This document shows positions 24,778 through 33,541 of a stretch of 44,778 bases of DNA, in pieces. Location of the stretch: NCBI GenBank assembly GCA_947589325.1, contig CANQAM010000019.1, forward strand, positions 1-44,778, read 5' to 3'. Below the pieces are notes generated by a model, which did no database searches, had not been told where the DNA came from, and saw nothing but the letters and a program-made list of their open reading frames with translations. This DNA comes from an uncultured Bacteroidales bacterium (GTDB lineage: Bacteria; Bacteroidota; Bacteroidia; Bacteroidales; UBA11471). The position numbers were made by a program, and so were the translations under genes. Each line of letters opens with the position of its first letter. Within the stretch, counting starts at the first letter, position 1.

Positions 24778-26238
24778 TTACAGAAATTTGCGCAGGCGGG
24801 CAACCGGAATACCGAGCTGTTCGCGGTACTTCGCCACCGTGCGGCGGGCTATGGCGTAGCCCTTTTCGCGCAGCAGTTCGCACAGCCGGTCGTCGGTGAG
24901 GGGCGACTGTTTGTCTTCGCCCTCGATGCTCTCTTTCAGAATCTTTTTTATTTCCCGTGTCGAAAATTCGTCGCCGGCATCGTTCTGCATCGATTCGGAG
25001 AAAAAATATTTCAACGGGTAGATGCCGAAAGCGGTTTGTACATATTTGTTGCTTGTGGCGCGCGATATGGTCGATATGTCGTAGCCCGTGCGCTCGGCGA
25101 TGTCGCGCAGAATCATGGGGCGCAGCCGGCTTTCGTCGCCAGAGAGAAAGAAATCGCGTTGGCGTTCGAGAATGGCTTGCATCGTCGCCGAGAGCGTTTG
25201 CTGCCGCTGCTGCACGGCGTTGATAAACGACTGGGCGGCGTCGATTTTCTGTTTGATGAACAGGAGGGCGTCGCGGCGTTCGTTTGTCCGGTTGGCTTTG
25301 TTGCCCGTGTAGTCTGCCAGCATCTCGTTGTAGCTGCGGCTGATGCGCAGCGCCGGAATGTGGCTGTTGTTGAGGCTGAGCGTCAGTTCGCCGTCGTTTT
25401 CATCGACGAAGAAATCGGGACTGATGCGGTTCATATTCTCCGCAAAAGCATCGTTCCAGCTGCTTCCGGGTTTTGGGTTGAGTTGTGCAATCTCTTGTAT
25501 GGCAGCTTTCAACGCATCTTCACCGATGCCGAATTGGCGGGCTATTTTTTCGTAGTGGCGTTTGCCGAATGCGTCGAAAGCCTTGTCGATGATGTCGTAT
25601 GCCAGCCGTATGGCGTCGGTGCCGCGCTTGCGTTCCAGTTGCAGCAGCAGGCACTCTTGCAGATTCGATGCGCCCACGCCGGCGGGGTCGAAATCCTGTA
25701 TGATTTGCAGCAGTTCCTGTAATTTTTCGACCGGTGTTTCCGTGCCGGTCTGGAACAGCAGGTCGTCGGCTATCGCCGGTAGGGTGCGTTGCAGGTAGCC
25801 GTTGTCGTCGATGTTGCCGATGATGTACTCGGCAATCTTTCGGTCGTCTTCCGAAATATCCCGCAGCTGCAGCTGTTCCGTCAGGTGTTCGTGGAAACTC
25901 GTTTCGCCGGCAAAAGGTATCTCGTCGTGCGGGCGGTTCTCGCTGCCGGAGTCGCGGTCGAGGTAAGCCGGCATATCGTCTTCGTTTCGGTAGTCGCCCA
26001 TCAGCAGCTCTTCCGCACTCTCCTCGCCGCCGGCGGTCTCGTCGGCATCGGGCGAGGTTTCGGCAGTGTTGTCGGCGGTGGCGAAGTCTTCGGCTTCTTC
26101 GAGCGCGGGGTTGTCGATAAGCTCCTGCTTTATCTGCTCTTCAAGCTCTATTTCAGACAGTTCGATAAGCCGTATCGCCTGTATTTGTTGAGGCGACAGC
26201 GTTTGTCGTTGTTGCAGTTTCTGTTCCTGTCTGAGCAT
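24778..26238 (-). CDS. rpoN: RNA polymerase sigma-54 factor
   Basis: Alternative sigma factor for -24/-12 promoters that needs AAA+ activators. The 486-residue protein has the Gln-rich region I (MLRQEQKLQQRQTLSPQQIQAIRLIELS, activator contact) and an acidic region II (about 60-110). The core-binding domain follows, with NIDDNGYL and LQECLLLQLER. The C-terminal DNA-binding part includes the helix-turn-helix region and the RpoN box ARRTVAKYRE near 465-474. All regions are present. It sits between a HAD hydrolase gene (47 bases upstream) and the PAP2-like gene. No activator gene is in the window. Confidence 0.97.
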   Translation of the reverse strand: MLRQEQKLQQRQTLSPQQIQAIRLIELSEIELEEQIKQELIDNPALEEAEDFATADNTAETSPDADETAGGEESAEELLMGDYRNEDDMPAYLDRDSGSENRPHDEIPFAGETSFHEHLTEQLQLRDISEDDRKIAEYIIGNIDDNGYLQRTLPAIADDLLFQTGTETPVEKLQELLQIIQDFDPAGVGASNLQECLLLQLERKRGTDAIRLAYDIIDKAFDAFGKRHYEKIARQFGIGEDALKAAIQEIAQLNPKPGSSWNDAFAENMNRISPDFFVDENDGELTLSLNNSHIPALRISRSYNEMLADYTGNKANRTNERRDALLFIKQKIDAAQSFINAVQQRQQTLSATMQAILERQRDFFLSGDESRLRPMILRDIAERTGYDISTISRATSNKYVQTAFGIYPLKYFFSESMQNDAGDEFSTREIKKILKESIEGEDKQSPLTDDRLCELLREKGYAIARRTVAKYREQLGIPVARLRKFL

Positions 26239-26285
26239 GGCGGCATGAAAAATTTTCAGTAACGAAGGTACGGCATTTTCTTCGA

Positions 26286-26915
26286 TTACGCCAACAATTC
26301 GAGAATCTTTTTCCGCAGATCTTCTTCGGGGTCTATCAGGCAGGTATGGAATCCCGCCTGTTTGGCGCCTTCGATGTTGGCAGCCAGATCGTCGAAGAAA
26401 AAGCTGCGGACAGGCGATTCGCCGCAGTCGTCGAGCACTTTTCGGTAGAATGATTCGTGCGGCTTGCGCGTATGCAGCTCTTGGGAGAGGTAGAGTTTGT
26501 CGAAATAGTCATCGACCGTCAGTCCCTCGTCGCGGAACACCGCTTCGCGCGTATAGTCGAAGTGCGGCGTGTTGGTGTTGCTCACCATATAGATGCGGTA
26601 ATGGCTGCGCAGCTCCCGCAGCAGTTGCAGTTTGGGCAGCGGTACGGTGCCGATAATCAGGTTCCATGCGCGGAGCATCTCGGCATCGGTTGCGGTGAAG
26701 TGCATGAGCCGGCGCAGCGTGGCGAAAAATTCGCCGGTGGTTATCAGTCCCTTTTCGAGCCGGACGAATTCCTCGTTGAATGCCTCGCTGCGAAACAGCG
26801 TTTCCTGCAAAGCGTCGGCGCCCAATTGTTTGAAAGCCTCGATGCAGCGGTCGAAGTGCAGCGTGAGCAGCACGCCGCCGAAATCGAAAAACAGAGCGTC
26901 TATATCGGTTCTCAT
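26286..26915 (-). CDS. HAD-superfamily hydrolase
   Basis: A 209-residue HAD-like phosphatase, subfamily IA. Motif I is DALFFDFGGVLLTLH with nucleophile Asp11; motif II is MVSNTN near 108-113. The Lys of motif III lies in TRKPHESFYRKVLDD, and motif IV is SFFFDDLAANIEGAKQAGF near 175-193. The cap is helical (about 20-90). The substrate cannot be read from sequence. The ATG at 26915 is preferred: it lies 14 bases after the kinase gene's stop and places motif I at the N-terminus as usual. Confidence 0.9.
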   Translation of the reverse strand: MRTDIDALFFDFGGVLLTLHFDRCIEAFKQLGADALQETLFRSEAFNEEFVRLEKGLITTGEFFATLRRLMHFTATDAEMLRAWNLIIGTVPLPKLQLLRELRSHYRIYMVSNTNTPHFDYTREAVFRDEGLTVDDYFDKLYLSQELHTRKPHESFYRKVLDDCGESPVRSFFFDDLAANIEGAKQAGFHTCLIDPEEDLRKKILELLA

Positions 26916-26929
26916 ATTATTATAGGTGT

Positions 26930-28609
26930 CTAATAGATGAAACTGCTTCCTCCGAGAAATTCGCGCAGCAGCGACGTCGAGGGAATCTCCTTTTCGTCGA
27001 GCGGCAGGAAATAGTAGAGCTGTTGCAGCAGATGCCGCGCCGTGTCGTATTCGGGGCAGCTTTCGGGAACAGCCAGCAGCGTCGGTACGGCTTGCTGCTT
27101 GATGACCGCCAGTTCGAAAAGCAGCGACGAGTTGAACATGGCATCGGCATTTTCTTGATAGGGGAAAATCCATTTTTCCTCGCCACGCCGCACGCTCGCC
27201 CAGCGGGCTATGGTCTTTTGCGCCGACGTGCCCCGATACTTTTCGTCGCGAATGATGCGGCGCAGCAGGCGGTTGTCGGCAGTGGGAATCCAGCTGTGGT
27301 CGTCGATAGACAGCGTAGTGAGCGCCGACACGTAGATGCAGAATTTCTGGCGCGGGTCGATGTGCGGCGTCAGCTCGGGATTCAGCGCGTGAATGCCCTC
27401 CATCACCAGCACGTCCGACTCTTTCAGTTGCAGCGTATTGCCGCGATATTCTTTGCTGCCCGTTTCGAAATTGTAGGTCGGCATTTTCACCTCTTTTCCG
27501 GCAAGCAGGTCGTTGAGATCACGGTTAAACAGTTCGAGGTCTAATGCATAGAGCGATTCGTAATCGTATTCCCCGTGTTCGTCGAGCGGCGTCTGTTCCC
27601 GTTCCACGAAATAGTTGTCGAGCGAAATGACGATAGGGCGCAGCAGGTTGGTCATGAGCTGTATCGAGAGCCGTTTCGAGAACGTCGTTTTACCCGACGA
27701 CGACGGACCCGATATGAGAATGATGCGGGCGCCGCCCTCTCGGCTGTTGTGACGGGCGGTTATGCGGTCGGCGATGCGCGAAATCTGTTTCTCGTGCAGC
27801 GCCTCCGTAACTTTGATGAGGTCGCTCGAATGGCGGTTGCGTATGGCGCGGTTCATGTCGCCCACGTTGTTCATGCCCACGATTTTGTTTACGTCGATAT
27901 ACTCCTTGAAAGCGTTGAACATTTTGTCCTGCCGTATGACCGGACGCATCTCGTCGGGATTCTCCTGCTGCGGCGGCAGCAGCAGCATGCCGTCGTGGTA
28001 CTTTATCAGGTCGAACACCCGCAGGTAGCCCGTCGAAGGCACTAAACAGTCGTAATACATATCATATATGTCGCCCAGCTTGTAATAGGTTTCGTACAGC
28101 GGGTGCCGCGTTTCGAGCAGGGCTATTTTGTCGTCCATGCCCTGTTTCCGGAACCGTTCCATAGCAATTTCGGCCGTCGTTTCCACCCGCTCGAAAGGAA
28201 TGTCCTGCGTTATGATTTCGCTCATGCGCTTTTTCAACATCTCCACCGTTTCTTTGGTGATTTCCTCCCGCCGGTTCAGACAGCAGAAATAGCCGTTCGA
28301 CACCGAGTGTTCGATGCGCAGGCGCGTGCCTTCGGGCAGCACGTCGCACACCGCTTTATATAATACGAAACTCAGCGAGCGGATATACGTGCGCATGCCC
28401 CGCGTGTGGGTGATGTCGAGAAACAGAATCTGTTTCGGATTATACACGCGGTATGACAGGTCTTGCGTTTCGTTGTTCACCTGCGCGCATACGATGTCGT
28501 GCGGCAGCTTCAACCCCGACGCTTCATATATCTCCTGCAACGAGGAGCCTTCTTCGACCAAAAATGTTTTGCCGTTGTTCAGGCAGTTGATTTCCACTTG
28601 TTTTTTCAT
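26930..28609 (-). CDS. Nucleoside kinase with TGS and ThrRS-like editing-type N-terminal domains
   Basis: A 559-residue fusion. Residues about 1-65 resemble a TGS domain (VEINCLNNGKTFLVEEGSSL). About 70-210 resemble the second additional domain of threonyl-tRNA synthetase (EHSVSNGYFCC.., RHPLYETYYKLGDIYD). The C-terminal half is a uridine-kinase-like phosphotransferase with P-loop GPSSSGKT at 301-308, SLDNYFVER near 327, DYESLYALD and VLVMEGIHALNP. This architecture is known in Bacteroidetes and Thermotoga; the role of the tRNA-synthetase-like part is unclear. The ATG at 28609 (MKKQVE) is preferred over one seven codons upstream. It is the first gene of the operon leading to rpoN, purE and ispG. 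Confidence 0.93.
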   Translation of the reverse strand: MKKQVEINCLNNGKTFLVEEGSSLQEIYEASGLKLPHDIVCAQVNNETQDLSYRVYNPKQILFLDITHTRGMRTYIRSLSFVLYKAVCDVLPEGTRLRIEHSVSNGYFCCLNRREEITKETVEMLKKRMSEIITQDIPFERVETTAEIAMERFRKQGMDDKIALLETRHPLYETYYKLGDIYDMYYDCLVPSTGYLRVFDLIKYHDGMLLLPPQQENPDEMRPVIRQDKMFNAFKEYIDVNKIVGMNNVGDMNRAIRNRHSSDLIKVTEALHEKQISRIADRITARHNSREGGARIILISGPSSSGKTTFSKRLSIQLMTNLLRPIVISLDNYFVEREQTPLDEHGEYDYESLYALDLELFNRDLNDLLAGKEVKMPTYNFETGSKEYRGNTLQLKESDVLVMEGIHALNPELTPHIDPRQKFCIYVSALTTLSIDDHSWIPTADNRLLRRIIRDEKYRGTSAQKTIARWASVRRGEEKWIFPYQENADAMFNSSLLFELAVIKQQAVPTLLAVPESCPEYDTARHLLQQLYYFLPLDEKEIPSTSLLREFLGGSSFIY

Positions 28610-28682
28610 ATTCCGTTTTTTTGAAAACATTATCCGGTATCCGAATGTTGATTATCTGTTAATAAAAAATACAACGAAACAC

Positions 28683-28712
28683 TTGTACCGGCAGTTTATT
28701 TTTTTACTTTTG
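28683..28712 (+). promoter_or_regulatory. Promoter of the Na/Pi cotransporter gene
   Basis: TTG at 28683-28685, a 19-base spacer and TACTTTTG at 28705-28712. The coding start is 77 bases downstream. No comparable box was found for the divergent kinase gene in the 180 bases between the two starts. Confidence 0.78.
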
Positions 28713-28789
28713 CATCGAAATATCTCGAAACAGGAAGCTAAGATATAAAATAATTCCCGATAAAGCAACGCTAAACCTAAATAACGACG

Positions 28790-30607
28790 ATGAATTATAC
28801 ATTTTTGGACTTTTTGATTCTCATAGGCTCGTTGGGAATGTTCCTTTACGGAATGAAAGTCATGAGCGAGGGTTTGCAAAAAGTTGCCGGCGACCGCCTG
28901 CGGAGTTTCTTTTCCGTCATGACGAAAAATCCGCTGACGGGAGTATTCACGGGAATCCTCATTACGGCGTTGGTGCAGTCGTCGTCGGCTACGACGGTGA
29001 TGGTCGTGAGCTTCGTCAATGCCGGTCTGCTTTCGCTGGCGCAGTCCATCAGTGTCATCATGGGTGCCAATGTGGGTACCACCGCCACGGCGTGGATTAT
29101 CACCCTGTTCGGTTTCAAAGTTGAAATATCGCTCTACGCTCTCCCGTTGATAGGCATTGCCATTCCGCTGATTTTCTCCAAAAATAACAAACGCAAGTCG
29201 TGGGGCGAATTTATTGTGGGCTTCGCCCTTCTTTTCATGGGGCTCGACTACCTCAACCGTTCCGTGCCCGACCTGCAAAGCAACCCCGAGCTTTTCAACT
29301 TCCTCACCCGTTACGCCAGCATGGGTGTGCGCTCCATATTCATATTCATGGTGGTGGGCATCGTCGTAACGCTTATCGTGCAGTCGTCGAGCGTAACGTT
29401 TGCCATTACGCTGATTATGTGCAGCAAAGGGTGGATTTCGTTCGACATAGCCTGCGCCATCATACTCGGCGGTAACATCGGTACCACCATCACTCCGCTG
29501 ATGGCGTCGATAGGTGCCAACGTCGCCGCGCGTCGGGCAGCCTTGGCGCATCTGTTGTTCAACCTGTTCGGCGCCGTGTGGTTGATGTGCGTGTTCTATC
29601 CTTTCGTCGATCTCTCGGCGTGGCTCACCGGCGTGGTAGGGCAGGGCGACCCCGATACGCTCTATCGCTATACCGAAACCCTCGAACAGACCTCGCCCGG
29701 ACTTATCAATCAACTCAATAACGGGCTGTTGTCGCCCGACTCCCCCGAAATGCGGAATTTCCTTTCCATGCAGCTGGCGGTATCGTTCGGGCTTTCCATA
29801 TTCCACACCCTCTACAACCTGATAAACCTCTCTATCATGATATGGTTTGTCAAGGTGTATGTAAAAATACTCACCTCCCTCGTCAAAGTCAAAAACAAAG
29901 AAGACGAAGGCTTCCAGCTCAAATTCATCAGTCGCGGGCTGCTCTCCACGTCGGAGTTGTCGCTCTTGCAGGCGCGCAAGGAAATCGCCCTGTATGCCGA
30001 ACGCACGAGCCGCATGTATGAAATGGTGCACTCGCTCCTCCACGAAAAAGAAGGCTCGGAGGCTTACACCAAAATATACAACCGCATAGAAAAATACGAA
30101 ATGACCTGCGACCGCATAGAAATAGAAATTGCCGACTATCTGGCAAAAGTTTCCGACGGACGCCTCAGTCAAATCGGTAAACGCCAAATCAGCGCCATGC
30201 TCACCATGACTTCCGAGATAGAGAGCATCGGCGACTGCTGCTACAATATGGCGCGCACCTTGCAGCGCAAGAGCGACGCCTCTATCGACTTCAACGACCA
30301 GATTGTCGAAAACATCGACCACATGGTCGATCTCGTGAACGGAGCTCTGACAAACATGGTATCGGCGCTCGACCGCATCGAAGTGAGCGATGCCGAATTG
30401 AATGCCGCTTACGGAAAAGAGGTAGAGATAAACAACTTCCGCAACCACATGCGTTCTATCAACATTCAGAACATCAACGAGAAACGCTACGATTACCAAG
30501 CCGGCATCTATTTCATGGATATGATTTCCGAGAGCGAGAAGTTGGGCGACTACGTAGTAAACGTGCTCGAAGCCGCCAAAGAACGCCGCCACACCAACGT
30601 CGGGTAA
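28790..30607 (+). CDS. Na/Pi cotransporter family protein with PhoU-like domain
   Basis: Sodium-dependent phosphate transporter of the NptA/YjbB type. The 605-residue protein has an N-terminal membrane part with the inverted-repeat signature QSSSATTVMVVSFVNAGLL near 64-82 and QSSSVTFAITLIMCSKGW near 202-219. Each is followed by a glycine-rich GANVGTTATAW or GGNIGTTITPL segment. Two to three further helices reach residue 360, and the remainder is a helical PhoU-like domain (about 385-600). YjbB-type proteins can also export phosphate, so direction is not certain. It is transcribed alone and converges with the disturbed ATPase region. Confidence 0.95.
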   Translation: MNYTFLDFLILIGSLGMFLYGMKVMSEGLQKVAGDRLRSFFSVMTKNPLTGVFTGILITALVQSSSATTVMVVSFVNAGLLSLAQSISVIMGANVGTTATAWIITLFGFKVEISLYALPLIGIAIPLIFSKNNKRKSWGEFIVGFALLFMGLDYLNRSVPDLQSNPELFNFLTRYASMGVRSIFIFMVVGIVVTLIVQSSSVTFAITLIMCSKGWISFDIACAIILGGNIGTTITPLMASIGANVAARRAALAHLLFNLFGAVWLMCVFYPFVDLSAWLTGVVGQGDPDTLYRYTETLEQTSPGLINQLNNGLLSPDSPEMRNFLSMQLAVSFGLSIFHTLYNLINLSIMIWFVKVYVKILTSLVKVKNKEDEGFQLKFISRGLLSTSELSLLQARKEIALYAERTSRMYEMVHSLLHEKEGSEAYTKIYNRIEKYEMTCDRIEIEIADYLAKVSDGRLSQIGKRQISAMLTMTSEIESIGDCCYNMARTLQRKSDASIDFNDQIVENIDHMVDLVNGALTNMVSALDRIEVSDAELNAAYGKEVEINNFRNHMRSINIQNINEKRYDYQAGIYFMDMISESEKLGDYVVNVLEAAKERRHTNVG

Positions 30608-30785
30608 TATCCATAAGCAGACTTGCGCCTTCATGGGACATTGTCATTGCGTCCGTTACAATTCGGTTCGTGTCGTTGAAATCCCGATAGAATTCTGACA
30701 ACACCCGCGTTTCATCAAATGTAAACCGATCATCGGCAGAACACTGTTCACCGACTGCAAGCGGGGGTATGTTTGCTATGCTCAT
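30608..30785 (-). pseudogene. Short orphan reading frame downstream of the ATPase gene
   Basis: The frame opens with ATG at 30785, two bases beyond the ATPase stop, and reads MSIANIPPLAVGEQCSADDR, then FTFDETRVLSEFYRDFN. It enters the antisense of the cotransporter gene at 30607 and stops at 30513. About 60 codons lie outside the transporter gene. I recognise no family. It may be the surviving start of a gene whose rest was lost, or chance. The rest of this 180-base gap shows no terminator for the cotransporter gene. Confidence 0.3.
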
Positions 30786-30787
30786 AC

Positions 30788-32221
30788 TTACGAATTAAAA
30801 AGATCGTCCATTGTTACTTCGCTGTGAACAATGCTGTGGTGCTTTCCCTCGCCAACCCCGAAGGTCGTTACAAAGGTATTGACAAGGTTTTTTCTGGTTT
30901 TTGTTTTGACCCTGAAAATATCTTGGCGATTACGCAGTTTGGTTTCGTAATCTTTTGTAATGTTGTATACACCTTCACTGAATTTCATTTCGCACAGGTG
31001 CACGATACGGTCGGCACGCTCGATTATCATGTCTATTTGAGTTCCCGGCGTACCCTGTTCCTTATCCGGCACACTGCGCCACGTGGAGATGGAGGTTGCC
31101 ATTCCGGAGATACCCAGCGAATTCTTGATTTGTACATTGTGCATCATACATATCAACTCGAATGTAAGCCCCATCCACGAATAGATGTTGCTTGTTCCGA
31201 TATGGTGTGTCCACCAATGTTCATCTTTGGAAAGATTCTTTTCGATAAATTTGAAATAGAACAACGTATAAAAATCGACCAGTCTATAAATGGCATCTCT
31301 GCGACGGTTGTTGAAGATCCCGGTCTTGTCAATAAAACTACACCGTTCAAGGTTTGTGAGAATACGGGTAAGATAAGCTCCGGATATTTTTGTCTTCTCA
31401 CTGATTTCCGCTCTTGTGAGTCCGGATTTATTGTCAGACAGCATTTTCACGACATCTACATAAGAGTCTGCACCGGGGAAGATGGCGTTGTACAGTTCAT
31501 CAAACTCTATCTTCAATGCTCCCATATCTGAGAAACAGAGATTGTCAATATTCTGCGCAAGACTTAATTGCGGTTCCATCATTTTGAGATAGAATGGAAC
31601 GCCACCGGTCAGCATATAACATTGCATAATCTGATAACGATCCCAATTGACAGACAAACTTTGCAGATACTCTTCGGTCTCTTTCAGTGTAAAGGGTTTC
31701 AAATAGATTCTATGCCTTATTCGGTTATGCAATCCACCACGATTTTTTAACAGCTTGTCTGTCATCCATGAGGTTGCAGAGCCGGTTGCGACCAACACGA
31801 TATTGTATTGGCTGGCAGCCCAACTATTCCAAAAATACTCCAATGCACGAACAAAGTTTGAGCGTTGGGTATCAAGCCAAGGCATTTCGTCTATAAATAT
31901 GACTTTCTTTTTGTCGTCCGGCAAAGAAATAAGATACGCTTTCAAAGCGTCAAATGCATCAAACCAATTTTTGAATATAGGCTGTTTCGTTCCGGAGTAG
32001 TTTTTAAGCGCTTTGGTAAAATTGCTAAGTTGCTCACGAGCGCGCAGATTATGACCTCCTACAAATTTGAAATCGTATTTTCCCTCAAAAAACTGCTCTA
32101 CGAGAAAAGTTTTTCCAATCCTTCGCCTGCCACACACTATAACAAACTCCGATTCGCTGGACTCCAAACACTTTTGAAGTTTATCACACTCTTGTTGGCG
32201 AGCAATTAGTCTGTCAGTCAT
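30788..32221 (-). CDS. AAA/STAND-type ATPase with C-terminal DUF234 nuclease-like domain
   Basis: A 477-residue cytoplasmic ATPase of the ATPase_2 (PF01637) plus DUF234 (PF03008) family, abundant in Bacteroidetes and archaea but of unresolved function. Walker A GRRRIGKT at 31-38, Walker B KKVIFIDEMPW with Asp111-Glu112, and a sensor segment VLVATGSATSWM near 148. A winged-helix part follows (LTRAEISEKTKISGAYLTRILTNLER, about 270-295). At the C-terminus, QIDMII..ADRIVHLCEMKF has the D-x(n)-E-x-K spacing of PD-(D/E)XK nucleases. The start at 32221 (MTDRLI) is chosen over one 15 codons upstream. The neighbourhood looks rearranged, so transfer is likely. Confidence 0.88.
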   Translation of the reverse strand: MTDRLIARQQECDKLQKCLESSESEFVIVCGRRRIGKTFLVEQFFEGKYDFKFVGGHNLRAREQLSNFTKALKNYSGTKQPIFKNWFDAFDALKAYLISLPDDKKKVIFIDEMPWLDTQRSNFVRALEYFWNSWAASQYNIVLVATGSATSWMTDKLLKNRGGLHNRIRHRIYLKPFTLKETEEYLQSLSVNWDRYQIMQCYMLTGGVPFYLKMMEPQLSLAQNIDNLCFSDMGALKIEFDELYNAIFPGADSYVDVVKMLSDNKSGLTRAEISEKTKISGAYLTRILTNLERCSFIDKTGIFNNRRRDAIYRLVDFYTLFYFKFIEKNLSKDEHWWTHHIGTSNIYSWMGLTFELICMMHNVQIKNSLGISGMATSISTWRSVPDKEQGTPGTQIDMIIERADRIVHLCEMKFSEGVYNITKDYETKLRNRQDIFRVKTKTRKNLVNTFVTTFGVGEGKHHSIVHSEVTMDDLFNS

Positions 32222-32278
32222 ATTATTGAATTTTGGGTAAAGGTATAAAATTTCTTTGAAAAACATATTATTCCAAAC

Positions 32279-32330
32279 ACGAGTTATTACCAGAATCAGG
32301 TAATTTTAATATGTTGTGGTAATAACTCGT
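32279..32330. repeat. Palindromic repeat unit 1
   Basis: ACGAGTTATTACC at 32279-32291 and its exact reverse complement GGTAATAACTCGT at 32318-32330 (one more pair inside) enclose 26 bases. The right arm continues ACATAAATTGAGATAAA, which recurs in degenerate form beside unit 2. It lies 58 bases upstream of the ATPase start. Confidence 0.75.
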
Positions 32331-32381
32331 ACATAAATTGAGATAAAATGACGATTGAAAAATATCGAATATGTCCGAGAT

Positions 32382-32446
32382 GTTACCACAATTAGCCTTG
32401 TTGGCTTTGTTATGGTAACGACTCGCGCATAAATTCGATAAATGAG
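32382..32446. repeat. Palindromic repeat unit 2
   Basis: GTTACCA (32382-32388) pairs with TGGTAAC (32413-32419), with inner stems ACAA/TTGT and AGCC/GGCT around a TTGTT loop. The right arm continues GACTCGCGCATAAATTCGATAAA, matching unit 1's AACTCGTACATAAATTGAGATAAA at most positions. The two units are thus imperfect direct repeats of a palindromic element. Confidence 0.65.
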
Positions 32447-32477
32447 AACAATTCCGCGTTACATCGGTAGGGTGCCT

Positions 32478-32726
32478 CTAACCGAGAATACGGTAAACGT
32501 TTTTTATATGCCCTACATTTTCGATGACGTAATGCGGGTGTTTTAGCAGAAATGTCGTTTCATTCCGTTTCTTGGTGTAGATACGGCGGAGTGCCCGCGG
32601 CTGGCTGTGTACCGAACCTGAAAAATGGGTGGAGTCCGCTGATATGCCCACATTATTGATCATGTTGCGGGTCGGCATGATGGCAAGCCCCGAACTGAAC
32701 ATCATCGACGACCAGAAGATGGTTTC
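32478..32726 (-). pseudogene. C-terminal remnant of a glycosyltransferase
   Basis: The open frame reads ETIFWSSMMFSSGLAIMPTR, then NMINNVGISADSTHFSGS, and ends HPHYVIENVGHIKNVYRILG. This looks like the C-terminal part of Bacteroidetes glycan/HlpA-like glycosyltransferases (...P.RN.I.N.G...DSTH...). The first ATG in frame is at 32705, inside the homologous part, and an in-frame stop lies at 32736, so the N-terminal catalytic domain is gone. It overlaps the last two bases of licD. I infer a deletion that joined the licD end to the tail of an adjacent glycosyltransferase gene. Confidence 0.6.
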
Positions 32727-33537
32727 ATGACATTTTTATCAATTCGGTGTGAATATAGAAGGCATGAATAACCTGCTTTTCTTTGGGCGGAATCTCCATG
32801 TAATTTTTATATAAATCTTTTAGATATAAATCGGGATTGGCGGGAGCTTTGAATTTTTTTCCTTCAAAGACAATTTCGGATAACGGAAAAATGGAATCTT
32901 TACGGTGGGTAGCTCCATACGTGCTGTTATGTGGAATATTTCCCATATAAACACCTTTTTTGCCTAATAGGCATACCAGCCGCCAGATAGAAAGACATAA
33001 CAGATATTTGGCACTGAAATAAAAAAATTCGGCAAAAGAGCGCAGCGTATAGAAGTGTTGGGTATGTAGTATGAGGTAACTCAACCATATCCCTCTTGTC
33101 AATTTTTTTATAATGGGGCGGGGCAGGGTCGGGTAGTCCATGAAAGGGAATATATCTACAAAGATGCCTTTTTGGTAATCGGTATTGAAAAAATCTCCTT
33201 TTTCGATGAAAAAGGAATTCAAGTCCCGGACTTTGGCAATCGGCTTTTTGTCCGAATCGGTTTGCGGCGTTTGCAAGAACAGGTATTCCGGCAATTCCGC
33301 CGGAGCCACCTGTTTGAATTTTTCCAACCCTGCACACGTCATGCCGATGTCTATATCGTCGTCCCATGGAATGAATCCGCCGTGCCGTACCGCGCCTAAT
33401 AGTGTTCCGCCGTCGAGCCAGTATTCTATATCGTGCTTTTCGCAGATGCGCACGATTTCTTCGAGAATGGAAAGTTCTTTCAGCTGGCAGAGCCGCAGCG
33501 TTTGTTTTTTATAGGTCTCTAAATATGGATTCTCCAT
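32725..33537 (-). CDS. LicD family phosphotransferase
   Basis: A 270-residue nucleotidyltransferase-fold protein. The LicD signature is complete: EYWLDGGTLLGAVRHGGF at 38-55 followed by IPWDDDIDIGM with Asp59-Asp63. KKPIAKVRDLNSFFI and GIFVDIFPFMDYP follow. LicD enzymes transfer phosphocholine or another alditol phosphate from a CDP donor to glycans; the mammalian relatives fukutin and FKRP transfer ribitol-5-phosphate from CDP-ribitol. The gene directly upstream, four bases away, encodes a probable CDP-ribitol synthase. I therefore infer ribitol-phosphate transfer to a surface glycan. A hydrophobic patch at about 150-190 suggests membrane contact. Confidence 0.93.
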   Translation of the reverse strand: MENPYLETYKKQTLRLCQLKELSILEEIVRICEKHDIEYWLDGGTLLGAVRHGGFIPWDDDIDIGMTCAGLEKFKQVAPAELPEYLFLQTPQTDSDKKPIAKVRDLNSFFIEKGDFFNTDYQKGIFVDIFPFMDYPTLPRPIIKKLTRGIWLSYLILHTQHFYTLRSFAEFFYFSAKYLLCLSIWRLVCLLGKKGVYMGNIPHNSTYGATHRKDSIFPLSEIVFEGKKFKAPANPDLYLKDLYKNYMEIPPKEKQVIHAFYIHTELIKMS

Positions 33538-33541
33538 GAGT

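Noticed and set aside
30788-32221. DUF234 ATPase considered as a transposase helper or part of an insertion sequence
   Set aside because: No transposase, no terminal inverted repeats flanking the gene on both sides and no target-site duplication were seen.
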